From CAYIHX01 sp964363305 (lineage in GTDB: Bacteria; Bdellovibrionota; UBA1018), in assembly GCA_964363305.1 (NCBI GenBank), contig CAYIHX010000048.1, forward strand, positions 1 through 26,568: DNA of 26,568 nt. Reading direction: 5' to 3'. Under the pieces are notes generated by a model. That model worked only from the letters and a program-made list of their open reading frames with translations. It was not told the DNA's origin and ran no database searches. Below, in pieces: positions 6,539 to 15,406 of this stretch. Position numbers and translations under genes: made by a program. Within the stretch, counting starts at the first letter, position 1. The number at the start of each line of letters is the position of its first letter.

Positions 6539-8302
6539 TCAGTCGAGAGCCGCGTCGAACGGATAACCACCCATCTCGTACATCTTCTCCGCGACAAACT
6601 TCACGGCGTCGTCATCGTTGCGATCAATGGCTTTGAAATTGCCCCTGATGCGACGATTCGCACGCATGAAGAAACTCTCCGCCATGGCGCTCTCGAATTC
6701 CGCCTTCTCGCTGCCCTTCTCTTCGATGGCTCGCGTGACACGCGAAAGTACGCACATCATCGCATAGAGATCGATGGCGATATCCGCGATTCGCTTTTGG
6801 GCGAACTGCCGAAGATGAATCTCCTTCCCATGCCGCTTCAGAAGAACATCCACGTGCGTGGTGAACTCAACGGCATGCTCCTCGAGCATGCCCGCGAGTT
6901 TCTTGAGCGAAGGATGCGCCTTCTCGATCGACTCCCCGATCACGGTCTGCTTCACTTTGCGCGAAACATAATTGCCCACCAGACCGATGCCCTTCAGCGG
7001 ATACTCCATCGCCTTGGCCATGCCTGCCAGCTCTTGACCGGGCCCCTGAAAACCCGAAAGCGCGATGAATGCCCGAAGAATCTCGTTCGTGCCCTCGAAA
7101 ATCCGGTTGATGCGCGCGTCGCGCAACCAACGCTCATAAGGGTACTCCTTCATGAACCCGCTTCCGGCCCAGATCTGAAGATTCTCATCGACCACTTCCC
7201 AAAGCATCTCCGTCGCGAAAATCTTCGCGGCCGCGCTCTCGATGGAATAATCGACATCACCTCGATCGATGAGAGCGGTCGTCATGTAGACCATGCTTTC
7301 AGCGGCGTAGATATTGACCGTCATCCGGCCAATCTTCTCCTTCACCATGCCGAACTCGCCGATCTTCTTCTTGAACTGCACGCGCTCGTTGGCATGCTCG
7401 ATCGAGGCCTTGATCGCGTTTTTCGCGGCGCCGATGCTTCCGGCCGCTAAACCCAGGCGGCCATGATTCAAGACGCCCATGGCGATCTTGAAGCCACCGC
7501 CCACCTTCCCACACATGTTTTCAACGGGCACCTTGACTTTGTCGTAATGAATGGCGTTCGTCCACGAGGCGCGGATCCCGAGCTTATGCTCCGAAGGTCC
7601 GATCGTCACGCCTTCGGCCGGCAGCTCGAGGAAAAAAGCGGTCACCTTTTCCTTCATTTCCTTCTTGCCGGTTTTCGAGTCGGCCTCTTCCACCTCGACC
7701 TTGGCAAAGATCGTCATGAAGCTCGCGATCCCGCCGTTCGTGATCCACAGCTTATTACCGTTCAGAATGTAGTGCTTGCCATCCGGCGAAAGCGTGGCCT
7801 TCGTCTTGATCGAAGCCGCATCCGAGCCGCTACTCGGCTCCGTCAGGCAGTAACACGCGATCAGCTGGCCGGCCGCCAGGCGAGGCAACCACTTCTTCTT
7901 CTGCTCAGGAGAACCGAAAAGCAGCAACGCCTTATAACCGATGCTTTGATGAGCCCCGGCCGTCACCGCCACCGAACCATCCAGACGAGCCAGCTCCTGC
8001 ATCACGCGCGCATAGCCCATCTGCGGAAGCCCCAGACCCCCGAATTCCTCCGGCACCGCGATCCCCATGATCCCGAGCTCCGCCATCTGAGACACGATCT
8101 CACGCGGCATCTCGCCCTTGGCGTCCCACTCCGCGGCCTTCACCTGATCTTTGCCAAACTTGTCGAGCGTATCGACCACCATCCGGATCGTGCTGCTGAC
8201 TTCGCCCGAGGGACGCGGGAAGGGAAACACCAACTCCTCTCGAATCTGCCCAAAAAACAATGATTTCATGAAGCTGCCAGCTGCATCCGTCGTTTCGCTC
8301 AT
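6539..8302 (-). CDS. Acyl-CoA dehydrogenase, VLCAD/ACAD9-like
   Basis: FAD-dependent enzyme for the first step of fatty acid beta-oxidation, forming trans-2-enoyl-CoA from acyl-CoA. From ATG 8302 it has 587 residues, longer than the usual 380-400-residue enzymes because of an extra C-terminal helical domain, as in very-long-chain dehydrogenases. Flavin-binding segments are YCLTEPSSGSDAASIKTKA and LWITNGG. The catalytic base is Glu403 in RIFEGTNEILRAF, the position used by VLCAD. SFMKSLFFGQI near the N-terminus also matches VLCAD-type sequences. I prefer 8302 to the longer open frame (8377). The extra 25 residues have no family resemblance, and they would be encoded across a dyad-rich stretch better explained as an operator. 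AGGAG is present but only one base from the ATG, so the start is not settled. No electron-transfer partner or other beta-oxidation gene is adjacent. Confidence 0.9.
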   Translation of the reverse strand: MSETTDAAGSFMKSLFFGQIREELVFPFPRPSGEVSSTIRMVVDTLDKFGKDQVKAAEWDAKGEMPREIVSQMAELGIMGIAVPEEFGGLGLPQMGYARVMQELARLDGSVAVTAGAHQSIGYKALLLFGSPEQKKKWLPRLAAGQLIACYCLTEPSSGSDAASIKTKATLSPDGKHYILNGNKLWITNGGIASFMTIFAKVEVEEADSKTGKKEMKEKVTAFFLELPAEGVTIGPSEHKLGIRASWTNAIHYDKVKVPVENMCGKVGGGFKIAMGVLNHGRLGLAAGSIGAAKNAIKASIEHANERVQFKKKIGEFGMVKEKIGRMTVNIYAAESMVYMTTALIDRGDVDYSIESAAAKIFATEMLWEVVDENLQIWAGSGFMKEYPYERWLRDARINRIFEGTNEILRAFIALSGFQGPGQELAGMAKAMEYPLKGIGLVGNYVSRKVKQTVIGESIEKAHPSLKKLAGMLEEHAVEFTTHVDVLLKRHGKEIHLRQFAQKRIADIAIDLYAMMCVLSRVTRAIEEKGSEKAEFESAMAESFFMRANRRIRGNFKAIDRNDDDAVKFVAEKMYEMGGYPFDAALD

Positions 8303-8477
8303 GCTCCTATTGAACCCTGACAAATTGTCGAGAGCAAGAAGCGCTTCGCAGCGATCCTGCCAATTTGTCAGACGCATCGCAACATGAGGCAGATCCCCCG
8401 GCCCTCAACCCCTCACTGGCTCGACCTGGACGCTCCGGAACGTTGGCATCGACCTTGAAAGGATAAAACACGAAGAC
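8303..8477. promoter_or_regulatory. Divergent intergenic region between acyl-CoA dehydrogenase and gspC
   Basis: These 175 bases separate two divergent genes and should hold both promoters. The notable content is the pair of palindromic boxes listed separately (8317-8371), with GAAGCGCTTC, a perfect 10-base palindrome, between them (8338-8347). I found no convincing -35/-10 pair on either strand. AAGGAT (8458-8463) lies too far upstream to be an ideal ribosome site for gspC. Confidence 0.5.
8317..8371. promoter_or_regulatory. Paired palindromic operator candidate
   Basis: CTGACAAATTG (8317-8327) is repeated exactly in inverted orientation as CAATTTGTCAG (8361-8371). Each arm lies in its own 11-base dyad of the form GACAA-N-TTGTC. 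Box 1 is perfect, GACAAATTGTC (8319-8329). Box 2, GCCAATTTGTC (8359-8369), has one mismatch. Box centres are 40 bases apart, close to four helical turns. The position just upstream of the acyl-CoA dehydrogenase suits a homodimeric repressor (TetR-like regulators commonly control such genes), but no regulator gene is in the window. Confidence 0.6.
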
Positions 8478-9746
8478 ATGGCAGACGAGAGGAAGCCGCC
8501 CCGCAAACCCAAAGACGGAGAGCCCACGCAACCCGAGTTTGAACTCGAGGCGCCAGGCCCTGACATGCTCGTTCCTCCCGAGCCGACCGGTCCAAGCCTT
8601 TCTCCTTTTCTTGACGCCGCTGATCTCCCCTCCAACGATCTTCCTCCTCCTTCACCACCAGAAGACGCCCCCCCTAGAAACTTTCTCGCCAGTCTCGCCC
8701 ATCGCATCGAAGGCCTCCGCGTAGGGGAGCGCCTGGCTCGCTTCGGGCTCCGTGAAAAACTTGTCCGCATTCTTCCGAAGTCCGCCTCCCGAAAACTGCC
8801 TCAGACGTTTGATCCCGCCCGACTCGCCCAATGGGCCGAGCAATCACTCGCCAAGAAAGAACTCTCCAAATATGGCTGGGGCTCGGTGGTGGTGCTCAGC
8901 TCATTTTTTCTCGCCGACCTGACCTCGCTCCTCCTCGGTCGATTCATCCCGGAGCCTCCTCCCATCCGGGTGGCGCGTTCGAGCTCGGTCAATTTCCGCG
9001 CGGCTCGCACCCTCGATGCCTATCAGGCCATCTTCTCCCGAAACCTGTTCAGCAGCCGCGGCATCATTCCCGGCGACGAGCTCGGCGGCGACGCCCTCGC
9101 GAACGATGGCGGACTCGATGGGCCAGCCACTCGCACCACGCTCCCCATCCACTTGGTCGGCACGATCATCCTCAAGGACGAGCTCCGCTCACTCGCGACG
9201 ATCGAGGATAAAACCGCCGCGCAGGTCTACCCCGTCCGCGTCGACGACGAGGTGCCCGGCAAGTTTCGCGTGCTCATGGTCGGCGCCCGCCGCGTGGAGT
9301 TCATCAATACCAGCACCGGACGAAAAGAATACGTCGAGCTCCCCGAAGATACCAACATCAGCAACCCGCGCATCACGCTAGGAGGACCGAAGAAAGGCGC
9401 GGTCCCGGGCATCGAGCAGACGGCCCCGAACCAGTTCAACATCGCTAAAAGCGCGATCGACGCAGCCATGGCCGACATGAGCAAGGTCCTGACTCAGGCG
9501 CGTGCCGTGCCTCACAATGAGAACGGACAGATGGTGGGATTCAAGCTGTTCTCGATCGTACCCGGCAGCATCTACGACCAATTGGGCCTGAAAAACGGAG
9601 ATCTTCTGTGTGGCGTGAACGGCGAACCCGTGAACGATCCCGCCAAAGCCATGACTTTAGTCACCGGAATCAAAGACATGAGCCGCCTCGAGCTCTGCGT
9701 GAAACGCGACGGAAGGACACAAAATTACAATTATGACATCCGCTAA
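8478..9746 (+). CDS. gspC: Type II secretion inner-membrane protein GspC with PDZ domain
   Basis: Inner-membrane component that links the T2SS platform to the secretin through its periplasmic homology region. The 422 residues comprise a long cytoplasmic N-terminus (about 1-133), one membrane segment (WGSVVVLSSFFLADLTSLLL, about 134-155), the homology region (about 200-290, with HLVGTIILKDELRSLATI) and a C-terminal PDZ domain (about 345-420, with VPGSIYDQLGLKNGDLLCGVNG). Most GspC proteins have only a short cytoplasmic tail, so the roughly 130-residue extension is unusual. Its first 70 residues are rich in Pro and acidic residues. The following segment is basic and helical, with ERLARFGLREKLVRIL. 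The gene opens the operon and overlaps gspD by 14 bases. Confidence 0.92.
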   Translation: MADERKPPRKPKDGEPTQPEFELEAPGPDMLVPPEPTGPSLSPFLDAADLPSNDLPPPSPPEDAPPRNFLASLAHRIEGLRVGERLARFGLREKLVRILPKSASRKLPQTFDPARLAQWAEQSLAKKELSKYGWGSVVVLSSFFLADLTSLLLGRFIPEPPPIRVARSSSVNFRAARTLDAYQAIFSRNLFSSRGIIPGDELGGDALANDGGLDGPATRTTLPIHLVGTIILKDELRSLATIEDKTAAQVYPVRVDDEVPGKFRVLMVGARRVEFINTSTGRKEYVELPEDTNISNPRITLGGPKKGAVPGIEQTAPNQFNIAKSAIDAAMADMSKVLTQARAVPHNENGQMVGFKLFSIVPGSIYDQLGLKNGDLLCGVNGEPVNDPAKAMTLVTGIKDMSRLELCVKRDGRTQNYNYDIR

Positions 9747-12423
9747 CTCCGAATCGAAAAAGGTCAGTACGTCTGGGAATATTTTTGAGGCGCTTTCCGA
9801 GGAGCAAGCAACTCTAGGCGAGCGAATCGCCGGAGCGGTCAGCTGGCTCGGTATCGCGGGCCTCATCCTGATGATCGCGCAAAGCGCATGGTCGGCGCCT
9901 CCTCCCCCGGGTCTACCCGCCGGTGACAAGCCGTTTTCGAACCCTTTCGCCGGAGCAGGCGCCGCTCCCGTCGAGCCCGCGTATTTCGAAGACGAAGGCG
10001 ACGTCGAATACCCCGAGCAGGCCACGCGTCCCGCCGCGGCGGCGCCCAGCGTGCCTGCCGCGTCAGCGCCGCGCACGGTTTCCGTCGGGGGAACCCCGGT
10101 TGACACGGCTCCGATCACCCGCACGAAGAAGGGAATCAACATTGGGGGCGGTCCAGTAGGCGGCGTGATCGAGACCCGGGAGATGGACCCCCTCTTCGTG
10201 AATACCGAGAGCGGTGACGGCAGCAAGGATGTCGTGACGGACTTCAACTTTCCCGATGCCGACATCATGGACATCGCGAAGACGCTGGGCAAACTCACGG
10301 GCAAGAGCTTCATCCTCGACAAGGACGTCAAAGGCCGCATCACGATCATCTCAAACACACCCATCACCGTGGGCGACGCGTGGAAAGCGTTCCTTACCGC
10401 CCTCGACATGAACGGCTTCGCGCTGATTCCCTCGGGCAAGTTCATCCGCATCGCGCGGACAAGGGATGCGCGCGACAAGCAGCTCAAAACTTACGTCGGT
10501 GACTACTCCCCGGATTCCGACGCCCTCATCACGCGGGTCTTCCCGCTCAAGTACCTCAGCTCGGATGAAGTCGCGCGAAACTTCCGCAGCTTCATGCCCG
10601 CCAACTCGCGCATCATTCCCTACGACCAGACCAACACCGTGATCGTCACCGATACGGGATCGAACATCGCCAAGCTGCATAAGCTGCTCGAGATCCTCGA
10701 CGTCGAAGGCTATGACGCCGGCATTGAGGTCATTTCCGTGAAATTCGCCTCCGCCTCCGACCTCGCCAAGCTCATCGACCAGCTCGTGCCGGGCACGATT
10801 CCGGCGCCGGGCGGGGCCGGCGGCGCGCGATTTGCGCGCGGGGGGCAGTTCACCGCTCGCCGCACGAAGGAAGGCGGCATCATCAATACGATCATCGCCG
10901 ACGAACGCACCAACACGCTGATCGTGCACGCCAACGGCAAGGGCGCCGATCAGGTGCGCGAGCTCGTCGCGAAACTCGACCGACGCATGCCGGTCAACCA
11001 GGGCGGCGGCAAGGTTCACGTGGTCTATCTTCAGTTCGCCGATGCCGAGCAGATCGCCACCACGCTCAATAACCTGAGCTCGCAGGCAGCGCAGAACCCC
11101 GCCACGCCCCACGCAGGCTCCGGCACGGGCGTGAACCCGGTGAAAGCCTCGCTCTTCGAGGGCGCGATCCGCATCGCCGCCGACAAGTCGACCAACGCGC
11201 TCGTCATCACGGCTTCCCAGGGCGACTTCGAGACCGTTCGCCGCGTGATCAACAAGCTCGATATGCCGCGCGACCAGGTTTACGCCGAGGTGATCATCAT
11301 GGAAGTGAGCGTCGGCCGGGAGTTCGAATTTTCGGCTAATTTGATCAGCCCCGCCGTCGGTCTCGCGCTCGCTCCGAGCGGCGCGACCGCCCTCACGCCC
11401 CTGATTACCAACGACCCCTCGGGAATCAAGGGGTTCTCTCTGGGACTGAAGGCGGGGGGCACGACGCCGGTGAATATCGGCGGCCGCGACTTCACCGTGA
11501 GCAACGTGATGGGCCTCGTGAAAGCCATCCAGACGACCTCCAACGGCAACATCCTGGCGACGCCCCAAATCCTCACGCTCGACAACGTCGAGGCGACTTT
11601 CGAATCTTCCGAAAACATCCCCGTGCCGACCGTCACGGCCATCCAGGGCTCGACGTCGACCGGCTTCACGAAAGAGAAAGTCTCGCTCTCGGTGACGATC
11701 AAGCCTCAGATCAACAAGCTCTCGAACTTCGTGAAGCTCGACATCAAAACGAAGATGGCCGACATCAGCGGCCGCGAGTTGCCGGCCAACGTACAAGGCA
11801 ACGCGCTGGCCACGATCGAGCGCAGCGCCCAGACCTCGATCGTCGTGGCCGACAAAGATACGGCCGTGCTCGGGGGCCTCACCCGCGACAAGATCCAAGA
11901 TACGGTCTCGAAAATCCCGCTGCTCGGGGACATCCCGCTGCTCGGCTGGCTCTTTCGTTCCAAAAAAAGCGAGATGCAGAAACTCAACCTCCTCGTCTTC
12001 ATCACGCCGCAGATCATCCGCCAGTATGAGAGCATCCGCGCCGTCCTCGACAAGAAGCTCCGTGAACGCGACGAGTTCATCGACTACGCGGCCGGCGGAG
12101 ACGACAAACATAAAATGTACCGGGATCGCCTGATCCGCGGGCTGCCGGATTTGGCTGAGACGCTGAATAAAAAAGTCGAAACCACCACTTCGATCGGATC
12201 AGCAAGCCAGGAAGCAGCAGAGGACTCCGAGGAAGAATCGGCGGGCTCGATCACCGGTGGCGCGAAAGACGACGAGGTGCCGACGAACCCGAATCTCCGG
12301 AACGACCCCGCCATGCTGAATCCGAACTCGGACCCGGGCGCTTTTCCTCCGGGACTTGACCCCATGGGCGCGCCGGTTCCGATGGATCAGTTCCCGCCTC
12401 CGATGCCGGGGGATGGCCAGTGA
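9733..12423 (+). CDS. gspD: Type II secretion secretin GspD
   Basis: Outer-membrane secretin that forms the multimeric exit channel of the T2SS. It has 896 residues. A long charged N-region is followed by a hydrophobic stretch (about 32-50) and a plausible signal-peptidase site after AQSAWSA (residue 55). A Pro/Ala-rich linker of about 110 residues leads to N0, which starts around VTDFNFPDADIMDIAKTLGK. N1, N2 and N3 repeats follow, then the secretin core with LLGDIPLLGWLFRS and LNLLVFITPQII. A tail of about 120 residues after the core contains YRDRLIRGLPDL, an acidic patch and a Pro/Met-rich end. Only the ATG at 9733 makes sense; there is no other in-frame ATG before the hydrophobic segment. 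It overlaps gspC by 14 bases and gspE by four (GTGA). Confidence 0.96.
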   Translation: MTSANSESKKVSTSGNIFEALSEEQATLGERIAGAVSWLGIAGLILMIAQSAWSAPPPPGLPAGDKPFSNPFAGAGAAPVEPAYFEDEGDVEYPEQATRPAAAAPSVPAASAPRTVSVGGTPVDTAPITRTKKGINIGGGPVGGVIETREMDPLFVNTESGDGSKDVVTDFNFPDADIMDIAKTLGKLTGKSFILDKDVKGRITIISNTPITVGDAWKAFLTALDMNGFALIPSGKFIRIARTRDARDKQLKTYVGDYSPDSDALITRVFPLKYLSSDEVARNFRSFMPANSRIIPYDQTNTVIVTDTGSNIAKLHKLLEILDVEGYDAGIEVISVKFASASDLAKLIDQLVPGTIPAPGGAGGARFARGGQFTARRTKEGGIINTIIADERTNTLIVHANGKGADQVRELVAKLDRRMPVNQGGGKVHVVYLQFADAEQIATTLNNLSSQAAQNPATPHAGSGTGVNPVKASLFEGAIRIAADKSTNALVITASQGDFETVRRVINKLDMPRDQVYAEVIIMEVSVGREFEFSANLISPAVGLALAPSGATALTPLITNDPSGIKGFSLGLKAGGTTPVNIGGRDFTVSNVMGLVKAIQTTSNGNILATPQILTLDNVEATFESSENIPVPTVTAIQGSTSTGFTKEKVSLSVTIKPQINKLSNFVKLDIKTKMADISGRELPANVQGNALATIERSAQTSIVVADKDTAVLGGLTRDKIQDTVSKIPLLGDIPLLGWLFRSKKSEMQKLNLLVFITPQIIRQYESIRAVLDKKLRERDEFIDYAAGGDDKHKMYRDRLIRGLPDLAETLNKKVETTTSIGSASQEAAEDSEEESAGSITGGAKDDEVPTNPNLRNDPAMLNPNSDPGAFPPGLDPMGAPVPMDQFPPPMPGDGQ

Positions 12424-14153
12424 CGAACCTCTCCGCGGCCCTCCGCGCGCACGATGAGCAGCCCAAATTCGGGCAGATCCTCCTCAAGCACACCTCGCTG
12501 AAAGCGGAGCAGCTCGAGGCGGCGCTGCGCATCCAGCAGACCGAGGGCGGCCTCCTCGGTGAGATCCTCGTGCAGAAGAACTTCATTCAACCGCACGAGA
12601 TCATGCGCGCGCTTTGCATTCAGCTCGGCCTGCAATTCATCGAAGATCTCAAAGCCAACGAGATCGATCCCAAGCTGGTCGCGAGCATCCCCATCAATTA
12701 CGCCAAACAAAAAGAGGTCATTCCCTATGCCCTCGAACAATCGCCCAAGGGCGACGTGCTCGTCGTCGCCGTCACCGACCCCTTCAACGAAACCGTGGTC
12801 GACGACCTGCAAGCGCTGACCGGCATGCCCGTGCGTATCGTGGTGAGCACCTCGATGCGGCTCCAAGACGCCATCAACAAGGTCTATGAGAAAAGCACCG
12901 CGAACCTCGTGGGCAACATCGAAGGCGATTTCGAAGACACGATGGATCTCGAAGGCCCGATCGACATCCTCGAGGCCACCGAAGACGATGCTCCGGTCAT
13001 CAAATTCGTGAACTCCCTGCTGTTTCGGGCCGTCAAAGAGAAGGCCAGCGATATCCACATCGAACCCTTCGAGAAGGAATTCGTCGTACGCTACCGCGTC
13101 GACGGCGTCCTCTACGACGTCATCCGCCAGCCGAAAAAAGCCCACTCGGCCATCTCCTCCCGCATCAAAGTGATGGGGCAGCTCGACATCGCCGAGAAGC
13201 GCCTTCCGCAGGACGGCCGCATCAAGATCAAACTGGCCGGCAAAGACATCGACATGCGTCTTTCGACCGTCCCCACTCACTTCGGCGAACGCATCGTTCT
13301 TCGTATCCTCGAGTCCAGCGGCGCGACCGCCCTCTCGCTCGAGCACCTCGGCTTCAGCCCGAAAAGCATCGAGAAAATCTACAACCTCATCTCGCGCAAG
13401 TACGGAATCATCCTCGTCACCGGCCCGACCGGCTCCGGAAAATCGACCACCCTTTCGGCCTGCCTGACCAAGCTCACCAGCCCCGACCGCAACATCATGA
13501 CCGTCGAAGACCCGATCGAGTACCAGATCCCCGGCGTCAACCAGGTGCAGGTGAACGCGAAGATCGAGCTCACCTTCGCACGCGCGCTGCGCGCCTTTCT
13601 GCGGCAGAACCCCGACGTCATCATGGTCGGTGAGATTCGCGATCGCGAAACGGCCGAGATCGCGATCAACGCCTCGCTCACCGGCCATCTGGTGCTGTCC
13701 ACCTTGCACACCAACGACGCCGCCGGCGCGGCCACCCGGTTGTTCGACATGGGCGTCGAACCCTTTCTCGTCGCCAGCTCGATTCTCGGCATCGCGGCGC
13801 AGCGGCTCATCCGCCGGGTCTGCACGAAGTGCTCCGAACCGCACACGCTCACCGATTACGAAATGCAGGAGCTCGGGATCACCACGGTGCCGACGAGTGC
13901 CCATATCCTGAAGGCGGTCGGCTGTCCCTCCTGCAACAACACCGGCTACTCCGGCCGAACCGTCATTCACGAACTTCTCGTGACGGACGACGCCATCCGA
14001 TCCCTCATCGTCCGCGCTTCGGATGCCGGGACCATCAAAAAACAGGCCTTAGCCAGCGGTATGATCCCGCTCCGGGACGACGGCATCGCCAAGGTGCTGT
14101 CTGGAATCACCACGGTCGAAGAACTGATGCGTGCCACGCACGCGGAAGGATAA
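12420..14153 (+). CDS. gspE: Type II secretion ATPase GspE
   Basis: Cytoplasmic hexameric ATPase that powers pseudopilus assembly. The 577 residues contain an N-terminal MshEN-like/GspL-binding domain (FGQILLKH, LGEILVQKNFI) and ASDIHIEP at the start of the middle domain. Walker A is GPTGSGKST (335-343), followed by an Asp box (VEDPIEYQIPGVNQVQVN), Walker B (PDVIMVGEIRDRETAEIA) and a His box (GHLVLSTLHTNDA). Four cysteines, C468/C471 and C502/C505, form the CxxC pairs of the zinc-binding C-terminal motif of GspE. The start is GTG, overlapping the gspD stop as GTGA, so translational coupling is likely. Confidence 0.97.
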   Translation: MTNLSAALRAHDEQPKFGQILLKHTSLKAEQLEAALRIQQTEGGLLGEILVQKNFIQPHEIMRALCIQLGLQFIEDLKANEIDPKLVASIPINYAKQKEVIPYALEQSPKGDVLVVAVTDPFNETVVDDLQALTGMPVRIVVSTSMRLQDAINKVYEKSTANLVGNIEGDFEDTMDLEGPIDILEATEDDAPVIKFVNSLLFRAVKEKASDIHIEPFEKEFVVRYRVDGVLYDVIRQPKKAHSAISSRIKVMGQLDIAEKRLPQDGRIKIKLAGKDIDMRLSTVPTHFGERIVLRILESSGATALSLEHLGFSPKSIEKIYNLISRKYGIILVTGPTGSGKSTTLSACLTKLTSPDRNIMTVEDPIEYQIPGVNQVQVNAKIELTFARALRAFLRQNPDVIMVGEIRDRETAEIAINASLTGHLVLSTLHTNDAAGAATRLFDMGVEPFLVASSILGIAAQRLIRRVCTKCSEPHTLTDYEMQELGITTVPTSAHILKAVGCPSCNNTGYSGRTVIHELLVTDDAIRSLIVRASDAGTIKKQALASGMIPLRDDGIAKVLSGITTVEELMRATHAEG

Positions 14154-14159
14154 ACGACC

Positions 14160-15374
14160 ATGCCTCTTTACGACTACAAAGCACTGAATGCGGCCGGAAA
14201 AAAAGTCACCGGCATCGTCGAAGCCGAGAGTCTCAAAGCGGGACGCGCCAAGCTGAAAAAACAGGCCCTCATGGTGACGAACATGACGGAGAAGACCGCC
14301 TCCAAGCCCTCACAATCAGGCGGGCTCCCTTTCGTCGGCAACCGAATCAGCGTGGGCGAGCTCGCCATGCTGACTCGCCAGCTCGCCTCGCTCGTCAAAG
14401 CGAATATCCCGCTCGTCGAGGCGCTCAACGCGCTCGTCGAACAGATCGAGAAACCCGCCCTGAAGGTGGCCCTGGCGGCCGTTCGCCAAGACGTGAACGA
14501 AGGGCTCAGCCTCACCAAGGCCGTTTCCAAGCACCCCAAAATTTTCGATCATGTCTATATGAACATGATTGAGGCCGGTGAGAGCTCCGGCACCCTGGGG
14601 CTCGTGCTCTTGAAACTCGCCGACCTCAAAGAGGCGCAGATGCGGCTCCGGAGCAAGATGATCAGCGCGATGACCTACCCCTCGCTCATGATGGGTGTGG
14701 CTCTCCTTCTGCTGCTCGCCATGTTCACCTTTGTGATCCCCAAGCTGGCCAAGATTTTCGAGTCGATGAACAAGCCCATGCCCCCCATGACGGTATTCCT
14801 GATCGACGTCAGTACCCTCATCACCGACTGGTGGTATCTGCTTGCGGCTGGGGCCGCCATAGGAGTGGTGATGTTTCAACGCTTCATCGTTTCAAAAAAC
14901 GGCAAACCCAAGTGGGATCGCTTCGTGCTCCGCACACCGGTGTTCGGGCCCCTGGTCAGGATGGTCGCCATTACCCGTTTTGCCAGCACGATGTCGACGC
15001 TCCTCAGCAGCGGCGTCCCGATCCTGACGGCCATGAATATCGCGCGCAACTTGGTCGGCAGCGCGCCCATTCAGGATGCGATCCAGAGCGCCCGCGAAAA
15101 CATCACCGAAGGCCAAAGCATCGCCGAGCCGCTGAAACGCAGCGGCGAATTTCCCCCGGTGGTGATCCATATGATCGCCATCGGAGAAAAAACCGGCGAA
15201 CTTCCCAACATGCTCATGAACGTCGCGACGACCTACGAAGAACAGGTCAACGACCGCGTCGAAGGCCTGACCTCTTTGCTCGAGCCCGTCATGATCATCG
15301 GCATGGGCGGGATGGTCGCCTTCATCGTGATTTCCATTTTTGTTCCGCTTTTAGATATGTCCAACGTCAGTTAA
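14160..15374 (+). CDS. gspF: Type II secretion inner-membrane platform protein GspF
   Basis: Polytopic inner-membrane protein around which the pseudopilus is assembled, with cytoplasmic domains that contact GspE and GspL. The 404 residues are the family's standard length. It has the N-terminal MPLYDYKALNAAGKKVTG motif and two T2SSF domains. LTRQLASLVKANIPLVEAL opens the first and ITRFASTMSTLLSSGVPIL the second. Membrane segments lie at about 170-195, 222-240 and 378-400. The gene starts six bases after the gspE stop. Its hydrophobic C-terminus ends FVPLLDMSNVS, close to the usual FxPxxxM ending. Confidence 0.96.
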   Translation: MPLYDYKALNAAGKKVTGIVEAESLKAGRAKLKKQALMVTNMTEKTASKPSQSGGLPFVGNRISVGELAMLTRQLASLVKANIPLVEALNALVEQIEKPALKVALAAVRQDVNEGLSLTKAVSKHPKIFDHVYMNMIEAGESSGTLGLVLLKLADLKEAQMRLRSKMISAMTYPSLMMGVALLLLLAMFTFVIPKLAKIFESMNKPMPPMTVFLIDVSTLITDWWYLLAAGAAIGVVMFQRFIVSKNGKPKWDRFVLRTPVFGPLVRMVAITRFASTMSTLLSSGVPILTAMNIARNLVGSAPIQDAIQSARENITEGQSIAEPLKRSGEFPPVVIHMIAIGEKTGELPNMLMNVATTYEEQVNDRVEGLTSLLEPVMIIGMGGMVAFIVISIFVPLLDMSNVS

Positions 15375-15406
15375 AACCTTCAAACCCCAGAAACCAAGGA
15401 GATAAA

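Noticed and set aside
8443..8459. Sigma-54-like promoter before gspC
   Set aside because: The TTGGCA and TTG parts are spaced correctly, but the -12 GC is GA, and a transcript from it would leave only about ten bases before the gspC ATG.
10351..12111. 586-codon open frame on the minus strand opposite gspD
   Set aside because: It mirrors gspD codon periodicity in GC-rich DNA, its product is low-complexity and rich in Asp, Glu, Arg and His, and it has no recognisable domain.
12387..13970. 527-codon open frame on the minus strand opposite gspE
   Set aside because: Antisense shadow of a strongly conserved ATPase gene, with biased composition and no family resemblance.
14831..15406. Upstream extension of the gspG frame
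   Set aside because: It reads gspF in another frame with Arg/His-rich sequence. The strong ribosome site and prepilin leader place the start at 15407.
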